From NCBI RefSeq assembly GCF_000185725.2, contig NZ_KI391953.1:496001-560000 (forward strand): a DNA stretch of 64,000 nt. The letters are read 5' to 3'. A program made the position numbers and the translations under genes. The notes beneath the pieces were generated by a model. The model saw nothing but the letters and a program-made list of their open reading frames with translations, was not told the DNA's origin and did no database searches. Origin of the DNA: Segniliparus rugosus ATCC BAA-974 (GTDB taxonomy: Bacteria; Actinomycetota; Actinomycetes; Mycobacteriales; Mycobacteriaceae). Below, one piece after another: positions 25,739 to 34,128 of the stretch (within the stretch, counting starts at the first letter, position 1; every line of letters starts with the position of its first letter).

Positions 25739-26635
25739 ATGAAGATCGTGATCGCCGGGGGCGCGGGCGCTCTTGGTTCCAGGCTCGCCGACGACCTCGC
25801 CGCGCGGGGGCACGAGATCGTCGTCCTCACCCGCTCGCCCAAACCGGGTCCCCGGCACCGCCACGTGCGGTGGGACGGGGAGAACGTCGGCCCGTGGGCG
25901 GCCGAGCTTTCCGGGGCCGCCCTGGTGAACCTGGCGGGGGAGATCGTCGACCGCCCGCCGACGAAGCAGAACATCCAACTGCTCACCGACTCCCGCGTGC
26001 GCTCCACGCGGGCGCTCGTCGCGGCCTCGGGCCAAGTGGACGAGCAGATCCCGGTGTGGGTGCAGGGCTCGACGCTCGCTATCTACGGCGACGCCGGCGA
26101 GGCCGAACTGACCGAGGACTCTCCAGTCGGTGAAGGCTTGCCGCAGATGACCGGGGTGGCCAAACCCTGGGAAGAGGCGTTCGAGGGGGCCGTCGCGGGC
26201 TCCAAGGCGGTCCTGCGCACCAGCATCGCGCTGGCGACTGGCACGCCCGCGCTGGACAAGCTGGTCACGCTGGCGAAATTCGGCCTCGGCGGCAAAGTCG
26301 GCTCCGGGCGGCAGTGGTTCAGCTGGATCCATATAGCGGACTGGCTCGCCGTCGCGCGTTTCGCGCTCGACGGGAACATCGAAGGCGCGGTCAACGCCAC
26401 CGCGCCGAATCCGGTGCGCAACGAGGAATTCATGGCCGAGCTGCGGCATGTGTTGCACAGGCCGTGGGCTCCGCCGACCCCGGCGTTCGCCGTGCGGCTC
26501 GGGGCTCCGATCCTGCGCACGGACGCGGCGCTCGCGCTCACCGGTCGGCGCGGCTTCCCGAAACGCCTGACGGAGGCGGGGTTCCAGTTCCAGTTCCCCA
26601 CGCTGCGCGGGGCGCTCGCGGATCTGTTGGGATAG
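25739..26635 (+). CDS. TIGR01777-family NAD-dependent epimerase/dehydratase-like protein
   Basis: The 298-residue protein starts MKIVIAGGAGALGSRLADDL, an NAD(P)-binding motif. VNLAGE (VNLAGEIVDRP) and GVAKPWEEAFEG follow. The C-terminus, FPKRLTEAGFQFQFPTLRGALADLL, is the DUF1731 tail found in TIGR01777 proteins such as YfcH and mycobacterial Rv2216. Members resemble sugar epimerases, but their reaction is not established. The gene is divergent from the gltB-like gene and appears to be transcribed alone, with a possible hairpin at 26732-26775 after it. Confidence 0.88.
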   Translation: MKIVIAGGAGALGSRLADDLAARGHEIVVLTRSPKPGPRHRHVRWDGENVGPWAAELSGAALVNLAGEIVDRPPTKQNIQLLTDSRVRSTRALVAASGQVDEQIPVWVQGSTLAIYGDAGEAELTEDSPVGEGLPQMTGVAKPWEEAFEGAVAGSKAVLRTSIALATGTPALDKLVTLAKFGLGGKVGSGRQWFSWIHIADWLAVARFALDGNIEGAVNATAPNPVRNEEFMAELRHVLHRPWAPPTPAFAVRLGAPILRTDAALALTGRRGFPKRLTEAGFQFQFPTLRGALADLLG

Positions 26636-27027
26636 CCCGGACTCCCGAACGGGCCCCTTTGGCGGGGGTCTCGCGCGAGGAGCCTGGCCGCTGCTCGGGC
26701 GGGAAACCGTATCGCTCGCTGGCGGGCGGGCGGCTCCGAAGAGGGGCTGGGCCTCGACCCCGCCTTCTCGGAGCCCCAGATCTGCCGATCTGCCCGGAAC
26801 GCGCAGTCCCAGTGCGCGCGGATACATCACTTCCGCCTTGGTGATGTCTGCCATAAATGAGACGGACTTGGAATAGCCGCTCCCGTCGTCCGGTTGTTTC
26901 TGTTGTTTCGTCAACAATTGTGTGCGCAAGCTTGTTTTCACGATTGGAAACATTTCCATATGTAAATATTTGCTTACGCGCCGATTTTCTCTATTCGGCA
27001 GTATCGAATCGCGAGAGGAACAACGAC
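26636..27027 (+). promoter_or_regulatory. AT-rich regulatory gap before the membrane protein/old yellow enzyme pair
   Basis: This 392-base gap has no gene. It holds a hairpin with arms GGCTCCGA/TCGGAGCC (26732-26739, 26768-26775), possibly the epimerase terminator. An inverted repeat ACATCAC/GTGATGT has a 10-base spacer (26824-26830, 26841-26847). TTGTT/AACAA occurs at 26903-26907 and 26913-26917, and GTAA/TTAC at 26962-26977 in locally AT-rich DNA. The last three look like operator sites for the downstream pair. Confidence 0.45.
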
Positions 27028-27564
27028 ATGCCGGGAGCGTCCGAGGAAAAGGAAACCGGAACGTCGAAGGGCGTCTTCGCCGGAAGGCTCCGGGGAAGAC
27101 GCGCGAGGCTGGCGGAGTCTTCCTTCTGGCTCCTGCCGGTGTACGCGCTCTACGTGCCGGTGATGGGGGTCACAGGAGTCGACAAATTCGCGCACTCGGA
27201 TGTGGTGATCCCTTTCTACGAACGAGAGTTCGCGTCGACGTTCATCGCCGCCTTCCCCGGCACCGCCCTTTCGATGTATGGGATAGCGCTGCTGGAGGTG
27301 TCGGCCGCGGTCGCTTTTCTGGCGAGTCTCGCCGCTCGTGAATTTTTGCCGGGGAGAAGGAAGATATTTTTGAAATCGGGCTTCTTCCTGGCCTCGATCA
27401 CTTTCGCCGCGCTCACCTTCGGACAGAGGGTGTTGTCGCAGAGCGACCGGGGCTCGTCGCACGTGCTGCCGTTCCAATTGTTCGTGTATACGGCGTTAAC
27501 ACTGGTGCTATGGCGGCTCTCGGCCAATGCCGAGGGAAAGACAACGAACGATCTCCACGAGTAA
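27028..27564 (+). CDS. small four-helix membrane protein (DoxX-like layout)
   Basis: The 178-residue product has a charged N-terminus and then four hydrophobic segments: SFWLLPVYALYVPVMG, TFIAAFPGTALSMYGIALLE, FLASITFAALTFG and LFVYTALTLVLWRL. The layout resembles DoxX-like proteins but I see no decisive motif. ATG 27028 follows GAGAGGAA at 27013-27020, which sets the start; a longer in-frame extension is not supported. It lies 32 bases upstream of the old yellow enzyme gene on the same strand and is probably co-transcribed. Codon use is less GC-biased than in its neighbours. Confidence 0.6.
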   Translation: MPGASEEKETGTSKGVFAGRLRGRRARLAESSFWLLPVYALYVPVMGVTGVDKFAHSDVVIPFYEREFASTFIAAFPGTALSMYGIALLEVSAAVAFLASLAAREFLPGRRKIFLKSGFFLASITFAALTFGQRVLSQSDRGSSHVLPFQLFVYTALTLVLWRLSANAEGKTTNDLHE

Positions 27565-27596
27565 TCGCAATTATTATTTCTGAAAGGAATGGCCAT

Positions 27597-28676
27597 ATGC
27601 CCACCATTTTCGATCCGGTCAAGCTGGGTAAAGCGGAGCTGCGGAACCGGATAGCCATGGCTCCGATGACCCGGAGCCGGGCGAACGCGGACGGAAGCCC
27701 GGCGGAGATCACCGCAGAATACTACGCGCAGCGGGCCGGCATAGGTTTGCTCATCGCGGAAGGCACGCAGCCCTCGGATGAAGGGCAGGGCTACAGCAAC
27801 ACTCCTGGCATTTACACGCCGCAGCACATCGCGGCCTGGAGAAAAGTGAGCGACGCGGTCCACGCCGCCGGCGGCCATATTTTCGTGCAGCTGATGCACG
27901 TCGGGCGGATAGGGCATCCGGCGAACACGCAGCGCGGCACGGCTCCGGTGGCCCCTTCCGCTGTGCCGCTGCGCGAGCTGAAGATGTTCACCGCGGACGG
28001 CATGCGGGAAATACCGCTGGCGCGCGAGCTCTCCCTCCGCGACATCGACGAGACCAAAGAGGCGTTCGCGACAGCGGCTCGGAGCGCGGTCGCGGCAGGT
28101 TTGGACGGCGTCGAGCTCCATGGGGCGAACGGTTATTTGCTGCACCAGTTCCTGTCTCCCAACACCAACCTGCGCTCGGACGAGTATGGCGGCAATCGGG
28201 ACAACCGGCAAAGGTTCGTCGTCGAGGTCGCTCGCCGCGTGGCTGAGGAGATCGGAGCCGACCGCACCGGAATCCGGCTCAGCCCAGGGGGGACGCAGGG
28301 CGAGATCGAAGAAGGCCCCGGCTACGTGGACGAGTATGTCGCGCTCGCCGAGAAATTGTCGCAGATCGGGCTCGCCTATCTGCATATCGCGTTCCTCCGC
28401 CCTGTCGTCGAGGAGGACGAAGAGCTGCTTCGGCGGGTCCGCGAGGTTTTCCGGGGGATCGTCATCGTGAACAGGGCCGGGCGTCCCGTCGAGGCTATCG
28501 GCCAAGACATCGCCCGAGGGGTCGCGGATATAGAGGCCATCGGCGTGTTGGCGCTGGCCAATCCGGACCTGCCCCGCAGGCTTCGGGACTCCCTGCCGCT
28601 CAATGAGCCCCGTTCGGAATTCTTCTACGGAGGCGGCAGCACGGGCTACACGGACTACGCGGAATACTCTGCGTAG
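27597..28676 (+). CDS. old yellow enzyme family ene-reductase (NADH:flavin oxidoreductase)
   Basis: This 359-residue FMN enzyme of the old yellow enzyme family reduces activated double bonds or nitro groups. It has PVKLGKAELRNRIAMAPMTRSRA at the N-terminus. The substrate-binding His-Asn pair lies in GVELHGANGYLLHQFLSPNTNLRSDEYGG, and PVEAIGQDIARGVADIEAIG lies near the end. The order and length fit NemA/pentaerythritol tetranitrate reductase-type proteins. ATG 27597 follows AAAGGAA. It probably forms an operon with the membrane protein upstream and ends before a perfect palindromic terminator. Confidence 0.92.
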   Translation: MPTIFDPVKLGKAELRNRIAMAPMTRSRANADGSPAEITAEYYAQRAGIGLLIAEGTQPSDEGQGYSNTPGIYTPQHIAAWRKVSDAVHAAGGHIFVQLMHVGRIGHPANTQRGTAPVAPSAVPLRELKMFTADGMREIPLARELSLRDIDETKEAFATAARSAVAAGLDGVELHGANGYLLHQFLSPNTNLRSDEYGGNRDNRQRFVVEVARRVAEEIGADRTGIRLSPGGTQGEIEEGPGYVDEYVALAEKLSQIGLAYLHIAFLRPVVEEDEELLRRVREVFRGIVIVNRAGRPVEAIGQDIARGVADIEAIGVLALANPDLPRRLRDSLPLNEPRSEFFYGGGSTGYTDYAEYSA

Positions 28677-28689
28677 TCCGAGGGCGGGC

Positions 28690-28741
28690 GACGGTTCCGG
28701 GGTGGGCGCGACCAGCTGGTCGCGCCCACCCCGGAACCGTC
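28690..28741. terminator. perfect 52-base palindrome, bidirectional terminator
   Basis: Two 26-base halves (28690-28715 and 28716-28741) are exact reverse complements with no spacer. It sits between the convergent old yellow enzyme and SDR genes and touches the SDR stop. As RNA it would form a very stable hairpin read from either side. Confidence 0.8.
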
Positions 28742-29473
28742 TTAGGCGCTGAACCCTCCGTCGATGGTGAGGTTCGCCCCAGTGATGTACGAGGCGCTGT
28801 CGCTGGCGAGGTAGACGGCGAACGAGCCGATCTCCTGGACGGTCCCGTAGCGGGAAAGGGCCATCGCGGCCAGCATCGTTTGCGCGTGCGGGCTGTCGAC
28901 CGGGCTCATGTCGGTTTCGACCGGTCCGGGCTGGATCGTGTTCACCGTGATGTTCCTGGGCCCCAGCTCGCGGCTGAGGCCTTTGGTGAAGCTGGCGATC
29001 GCCCCTTTCGAGAGCGCGTACACCGATATGCCGGGGAACGGGACCCGCTCCGCGCTGCAACTGCCGATGTTGATGATCCGCCCGCCGTCGGGGATATGCT
29101 TGAGCGCGGCACGGGTCGTCCAGAGGACTCCTCGGATATTGACGTCGATCATGGCGTCGATCTCTGACGACGTCAGGTCGGCAAGGGGGGAGATCGAGCT
29201 GACTCCGGCGTTGTTGACGAGAATGTCCAAGCCGCCGAACGTCTGTGCCGCGCGTTCGACAGCGCGTTCTGCGTCCGCTTCGAGCGCGCTGTCGGCTCGG
29301 AACGCCTCCGCCGCGCCTCCGAGGGACTCTGCGAGCTGGAAAGCGGGCCCCTCGGAGTTCGAATATGTGAAGAGCACTTTGGCCCCTGCGGCGACGAGAG
29401 ACCGGACGACGCCTGCGCCGATCCCGCGCGCGCCTCCTGTGACAAGTGCCGTCTTCCCCTGTAGCGATTCCAC
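28742..29473 (-). CDS. short-chain dehydrogenase/reductase
   Basis: The 243-residue SDR has TGGARGIGAGVV at the cofactor site, [10 protein letters not shown], the catalytic Tyr-Lys in YALSKGAIASF, and the C-terminal ITGANLTIDGGFSA typical of FabG-like classical SDRs. The substrate is unknown. GTG 29473 follows GAAGGAG at 29482-29488 with eight bases of spacing, which decides the start against the longer frame. About 100 bases upstream lies a palindromic operator-like site (29573-29610), so this gene is probably repressed by a dimeric regulator that is not encoded next to it. Confidence 0.88.
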   Translation of the reverse strand: MESLQGKTALVTGGARGIGAGVVRSLVAAGAKVLFTYSNSEGPAFQLAESLGGAAEAFRADSALEADAERAVERAAQTFGGLDILVNNAGVSSISPLADLTSSEIDAMIDVNIRGVLWTTRAALKHIPDGGRIINIGSCSAERVPFPGISVYALSKGAIASFTKGLSRELGPRNITVNTIQPGPVETDMSPVDSPHAQTMLAAMALSRYGTVQEIGSFAVYLASDSASYITGANLTIDGGFSA

Positions 29474-29572
29474 GGTGAGCGCTCCTTCAATTCGTTCGTG
29501 TCGTTCGTGCCGGGCGGCAGGGCTTCCCGGAGCTGATGCGATGGGCCGACAGATTGTCAGGGCGGGTATACG

Positions 29573-29610
29573 GCCCACAGTATAATTGCAACTGCAACTA
29601 TACTGTGGGC
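29573..29610. promoter_or_regulatory. operator-like inverted repeat upstream of the SDR gene
   Basis: GCCCACAGTATA (29573-29584) and TATACTGTGGGC (29599-29610) are perfect 12-base arms around a 14-base centre that contains two TGCAAC direct repeats. The arms include TATACT on both strands, so the site may overlap the SDR promoter. The rest of 29474-29850 holds no convincing gene. Confidence 0.6.
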
Positions 29611-29730
29611 GGCAACATCGTGGCGGCCTGGAATATTCCGCAGCTCTTCTGGGAACTACAGAGGGGGCGAACTACAGAGGGGCGCCGCCCGGAGCGGACC
29701 TCGTTCCCCCCCGGCGCGCCGCGCATCCGC

Positions 29731-29771
29731 TCTCCGCCCTCGAGCCTCCGCCCTCGAGCCTCCGCCCTCGA
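29731..29771. repeat. three copies of a 14-base tandem repeat
   Basis: CCTCCGCCCTCGAG repeats at 29731-29744 (one mismatch), 29745-29758 and 29759-29771 (last base differs). It lies in non-coding DNA between the SDR operator and the end of the hypothetical gene at 29851. Confidence 0.7.
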
Positions 29772-29850
29772 AGAAGCTGGACGGCGTGGGGGAATCCGGA
29801 CGTGTCTTTTTATGCCAGCGAGCCCTCGCGGGGCTCCGGGCTTCGCGGGC

Positions 29851-30642
29851 TCATCGACTGCGCCGCATGCCTTTCGCCCGGCCCAGCCGCCGGTCCTGCG
29901 GTTGCGCTGTGTTCAGGGCCAGCCAACGTTCGCCGTCCGCCGCCGCGCGGCGCACCCCGCCGGTCTCGTAGAGGAAATCGCCGACAACGCCGACCACAGG
30001 GAGTTTGCCAAGGAGCCGGTAGCCCGACGCGCCGTGCGGCCGCTTCTCCAGCTCGGCGGTGATCGACCAGGCGATCCTGGCGATCTGCCACAACCCGGCC
30101 GGCACCTTCGTCCAGGCGGGGAGGGGCGATGCCGCGCTCTTCTCGCGGGCGGGAGCATGCTCGGCGAGCGCCTCATCGCCGAGTTTGCGGCCGCAAAGCA
30201 CTTCGCCGAGCATGCGGACCAGCTCGGCCCGGTCGGTCACGTCGTGCTCGCGGGCCACCGCGCACAAGACGGTCGCCTGCGTGGCGAACCCGAACGCGTC
30301 CTGGACCGGCAGACGGTCGGAGAGCGCCCCGAACACGCCGGGCGCGCTCGCGACCGCCGAACCGATCGCGCCGATCCGATTGGTCCACCAGCGACAGCGC
30401 TCTTGGACCGTTTTCGCATCCCAGCCCGCAGTCCCCGGCAGGTTCCGCGCCTGCGTCAACGCGGCAGCTCGGTCGAACACCTTGCTGGCCTTCGAGGAGC
30501 CGTGACTGCCGGGTTCGCGCCGCTTGAGCTGCAAAGGATCGGTCTCCGCCATTCGGTCGAGCAGCGGGACGGCGATAACGACCACCCAGCTCAGCGTCTG
30601 AGCCAGTTGACGGTCGGGGATCGTCGGGGAAGGCAGCAACAT
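29851..30642 (-). CDS. conserved hypothetical protein (position of Rv3268)
   Basis: The 263-residue protein begins with a hydrophobic stretch (QTLSWVVVIAVPLLDRM) and is otherwise mostly soluble, with LSDRLPVQDAFGFATQATVLCAVAREH in the middle and a basic C-terminus. I recognise no catalytic motif. It lies downstream of the LCP gene in the same direction, exactly where Rv3268 follows Rv3267 in M. tuberculosis, and I treat it as that orthologue on position and length. A role in cell-envelope assembly is inference from neighbours only. Confidence 0.65.
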   Translation of the reverse strand: MLLPSPTIPDRQLAQTLSWVVVIAVPLLDRMAETDPLQLKRREPGSHGSSKASKVFDRAAALTQARNLPGTAGWDAKTVQERCRWWTNRIGAIGSAVASAPGVFGALSDRLPVQDAFGFATQATVLCAVAREHDVTDRAELVRMLGEVLCGRKLGDEALAEHAPAREKSAASPLPAWTKVPAGLWQIARIAWSITAELEKRPHGASGYRLLGKLPVVGVVGDFLYETGGVRRAAADGERWLALNTAQPQDRRLGRAKGMRRSR

Positions 30643-30738
30643 AGGTACGAGGGTAGCGATGTTCCCCCCACAATGCCGGGGGAAATCGGCGGACGAGGCG
30701 CTGGACCGCCTCAGCTCACACGGCGCGCGGCGCTTGCC

Positions 30739-32302
30739 TCAGTTCACACAGCGGATGTCGCTCGAGGCGGCCGAGAGCGGGTGGTCCGCGTCGGGCGGGC
30801 CGTCCGCTTCGGGCTGCGGCGCGGGGTCCGGGGTCTGCACCGTGATCGTCGTCGCCGAATCGCCCGCGAGGACCAGCCGCACATGCCCCGCGGGCAGCGA
30901 GCTGTCCACCTCCACCGGGAGCTGGCCCACCACTCCGGAGAGCTGCGAGACCACCGCGTCGTCCGCCGAATGCGCGTACACGGCGCTGGTCTCGGGTTTC
31001 GTCCCCCGGTATTCGCCGACGTCGCCGGTGTTGAGCCCGGCTTCCCCGAGCCCCGCTGCGATCTTCTGCGCGAGGCCGGGGATATTGCTCGCGTTCTCCA
31101 CGTCCACGGTCGTCTCCGGCTGCGCGGACTGCGGAGCCTGGTCGTCTTGCTTCTGCGCGTTGAGCAGGCCGCGGAAGTACGCCTGCACGGAAGCCGGGTC
31201 CACGACGACCACGCTCTGCCCGCCGGGGGTCTGCCCGTCCGGGTCGACGACGGGGACCGTCGCGAAGCGCACTTTGCCGCCGCTCAGGTCGCTGAGCTTC
31301 GACGCGAAGTCCAGGATGTTCCACTTGTCGTCAATCGCGACCGAAGTCTTGACCGCGTCGACGATCTGATTGATCCGCGACGGGTCGCGCAGGAACTTCC
31401 CCGAAAGCGCCTTGCGGGCAAGGGCGGCCATGAACGCCTGCTGGCGGACGATCCGGTCCAGATCCCCTCGGGGCAGGTCGTGGCGTTGACGGACGAAAGA
31501 GAGCGCTTGCACGCCGTCGAGGGTCTGGCGCCCCGCGGGGAAGTTCGCCCCGGACAGCGGCTCGTCCACAGCGTCGTTCAAGCACACGTCCACGCCGCCG
31601 AGCGCGTCGGTGAGCTCCACGAAGCCCAGCAGGCCGACCTCGGCCATATGGTCGATCGAGACCCCGGTGAGGTCCTGGACGGTCTGGAAGAGCGCCTTGC
31701 GGGCCGCCAGCGTGGACTGCCGGTCGGCTTCGGCATCGCTCACCCCGGACTTCACCAGCTGGATGCGCGCCGCCTCCTTCGTGGAGCCGTACACCGAGTT
31801 GATCTTGACCTGGCCGAGGCCCGGAGCCTTGACGAACGCGTCGCGGGGGATCGACACCGCCGTGGCGGAGCTGCCGGACTTGGGGATGCGGACCAGGATG
31901 ATCGTGTCGGTGTTGACCGTGCCGTCTTCCGCGTCCCCGCCCGCGTGCAGTTTCGCGCGCATGTCCCCGGTGAGCGCGTTGCCCGCCGCGTCCGTCCGGC
32001 TGTCCACGCCGACGAGGAGGATGTCCTCCGCCCCGTCGTCGCTCTGGGACATGCTGTCGCTCAAGTCGAATTTGAAGATCAGCCCGTCGTTCGTCTGGTA
32101 GTAGTCCCACGCCTTGCCGGTGAGCGTGAGCGCCATGAGGGAGCAGACGGCCGCGATCACCCTCGGCCTGGTGATCGGCGAACGGGCCTTGCCCGCAGCG
32201 GCCTTGCCCGCCGCGCTCGGGGGCCGCCCCCACTTCGCCTCGCCCGGACGCGCCCCCGGAACCCGGGGGCGCGTCGGACAACTTCCTCATAACCTCGCTC
32301 AT
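30739..32302 (-). CDS. LytR-CpsA-Psr cell-wall glycopolymer ligase (probable frameshift near N-terminus)
   Basis: LCP proteins attach glycopolymers, in this order arabinogalactan, to peptidoglycan. The catalytic domain has DILLVGVDSRTDA, TIILVRIPKSG, AVSIPRDAFV and VRQRHDLPRGDLDRI. A C-terminal LytR_C domain follows (TTVDVENASNIPGLAQKIAAGL). In the main frame the first start is GTG 32160, which would begin inside the membrane helix. Removing one base from the C-run at 32227-32231 joins an upstream frame from ATG 32302 (MSEVMRKLSD) and adds a basic pre-helix segment, giving about 520 residues. It is divergent from rmlD, as in M. tuberculosis Rv3267. Confidence 0.88.
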
Positions 32303-32345
32303 CGCATGGACTAGGCTAGCGTGCTGTGGAGCTAGGGACGAGACA

Positions 32346-33230
32346 TTGAACGCGCGAGTCGAACGCTTGGTGATCACCGGAGCCGGGGGGCAGGTCGGTT
32401 CGCGGCTCGCCCAGGTGGCCTCGGAGCACGAGTACAACGTGCTCGCGCTCGCGCGCACCCAGCTCGACATCTGCGACGAGGACGCGGTGGCCGAGACGCT
32501 GCGGCCGGGCGACGTCGTGGTCAACTGCGCGGCGGAGACCAGTGTGGACACCGCGGAGTCCGACTCGGCGCGAGCCCACCAGATCAACGCCGAGGCGGTT
32601 GGCAATCTCGCAGCGGCGTGCGACCGGATCGGCGCGCGGTTCATCCACGTCTCCACCGACTACGTCTTCGCGGGGCAAGAAGAGGGCTGGTTCTCGGTCC
32701 GCCTCGCCCGTCCGTACGAGACCGACGACGAGCCCCGCCCCATCCAGGTGTACGGGGAGAGCAAGCTCGCGGGCGAGCGCCTCGCCTTCGAGCGCAATCC
32801 GCGCAGCGTCGTGGTGCGCACCAGCTGGGTGTTCAGCGGCGAGCGCAACGGGATCGACTTCGTCTCCACCGCGCGCGAGCAGGCGGAGAGCGGCGGGGTG
32901 ATGCGCGCGGTCACCGACCAGGTGGGCTCCCCGACGCATTCGCTCGACCTCGTGTACGGGCTGATGGAGCTGGTGTGGCGCGGGGACGAGGGCGCGCTCC
33001 TGCAGTTCTGCAACACCGGGGGATGCAGCCGCTACGACCTCGCGCGCGCCGTGTTCGAGGAGCTGGGGGCCGATCCGGGGCTGGTGCGGCCCTGTATGAG
33101 CTGGGAGCTCTCCCGTCCTGCCTCGCGTCCGCCGTACTCGGTCCTCTCGGTCGCCTCTTGGGTGCAGCGCGGGCTGCGCCCGCCCCGAGCCTGGCGCGAC
33201 GCGCTGCGTTACGCCCTCACGCACGGATGA
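32346..33230 (+). CDS. rmlD: dTDP-4-dehydrorhamnose reductase
   Basis: RmlD makes dTDP-L-rhamnose, the donor for the rhamnose in the arabinogalactan linker. The 294-residue product has LVITGAGGQVGSRLA at the NADPH site, the catalytic YGESKLAGE motif, and VRTSWVFSGERNGIDF. The family-typical DQVGSPTHSLDLVYGL follows. The start codon is a TTG at 32346. It overlaps wbbL by four bases (ATGA), so the two are probably translationally coupled. A TAGGCT hexamer at 32312-32317 is the likely -10 of this operon. Confidence 0.95.
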   Translation: MNARVERLVITGAGGQVGSRLAQVASEHEYNVLALARTQLDICDEDAVAETLRPGDVVVNCAAETSVDTAESDSARAHQINAEAVGNLAAACDRIGARFIHVSTDYVFAGQEEGWFSVRLARPYETDDEPRPIQVYGESKLAGERLAFERNPRSVVVRTSWVFSGERNGIDFVSTAREQAESGGVMRAVTDQVGSPTHSLDLVYGLMELVWRGDEGALLQFCNTGGCSRYDLARAVFEELGADPGLVRPCMSWELSRPASRPPYSVLSVASWVQRGLRPPRAWRDALRYALTHG

Positions 33231-34096
33231 CGCCCCGATTCGCGATCGTCACGGTGACGTACTCGCCGGGCCATCATTTGTCGGAGTTCTTGACCAGCGT
33301 CGCGTCCGCGACTGCTGCCGACCCTTTGGTCGTCATGGTGGACAACGGCTCGGTGGACGGGGCTCCCCAAGCCGCCGCGGCGCAGCACCCAAGGGCCGTC
33401 TTGGTGCAGGCCGGCGAGAACCTGGGCTTCGGGCGGGGGGCGAACCTCGGCGCGGCGAAGGTCCGCGAGCTCGTCCCGGACGCGGAGTTCTACCTCGTGG
33501 CGAACCCGGACGTGGTGTGGACGGAGGGCAGCATCGACGCGCTGCTGGAAGCGGCGCGGCGTTGGCCGGGCGCGGGCGCGTTCGGGCCGCTCATCAGCGA
33601 GCCGGACGGCTCGGTGTACCCGTCGGCGCGGGCCGTGCCGACGCTGCTGACCGGCGCGATGCACGCGGTGCTCGTCGGCGTGTGGCGGCGCAACCCGTGG
33701 ACGAGGCGGTACCTGCGCCGCGACGAGGAGCCCGCCGAGCGGGAGGCCGGGTGGCTGTCCGGAGCCTGCTTGCTGCTGCGCAAAACGGCGTTCGACGAGG
33801 TCGGCGGCTTCGACGCGCGGTACTTCATGTACTTAGAGGACGTGGACCTCGGGGACCGGCTGGCCAAGGCCGGATGGGCGAACGTGTACGTGCCAAGCGC
33901 GCGGGTGGTCCACGCGCAGGGGCACTCCACGAAACGCCATCCGGCGCGGATGCTGCGCGCGCACCACGACAGCGCGTATCGTTTCTTCGCCGACCGGCAC
34001 GCGGCGGCGTGGCAAGCTCCGTTACGGCTCGCGGTGCGATGTGGTTTAGGGTTGCGGGCCAAGATTGTGATCGCTCGGCGCGGAGCGGCGGAATAG
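33227..34096 (+). CDS. wbbL: rhamnosyltransferase for the arabinogalactan linker
   Basis: WbbL adds rhamnose to decaprenyl-diphospho-GlcNAc, forming the disaccharide linker between peptidoglycan and arabinogalactan. The 289-residue GT2 protein has MVDNGSVDGAP, ENLGFGRGANLGA and YLVANPDVVW. MYLEDVDLGDRLAKAGW holds the EDVD motif that ends the active site. ATG 33227 overlaps the rmlD stop. Order and orientation (rmlD-wbbL-manC) match the mycobacterial block. Confidence 0.93.
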   Translation: MTPRFAIVTVTYSPGHHLSEFLTSVASATAADPLVVMVDNGSVDGAPQAAAAQHPRAVLVQAGENLGFGRGANLGAAKVRELVPDAEFYLVANPDVVWTEGSIDALLEAARRWPGAGAFGPLISEPDGSVYPSARAVPTLLTGAMHAVLVGVWRRNPWTRRYLRRDEEPAEREAGWLSGACLLLRKTAFDEVGGFDARYFMYLEDVDLGDRLAKAGWANVYVPSARVVHAQGHSTKRHPARMLRAHHDSAYRFFADRHAAAWQAPLRLAVRCGLGLRAKIVIARRGAAE

Positions 34097-34128
34097 CGGA
34101 GCGGCGGAATAGAAGAGAAGGCGAGCGC

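Noticed and set aside
29536-32292. A 918-codon plus-strand frame across 29.5-32.3 kb
   Set aside because: It runs antisense through the Rv3268-like and LCP genes, which have clear motifs, and its own sequence is low-complexity Arg/Gly.
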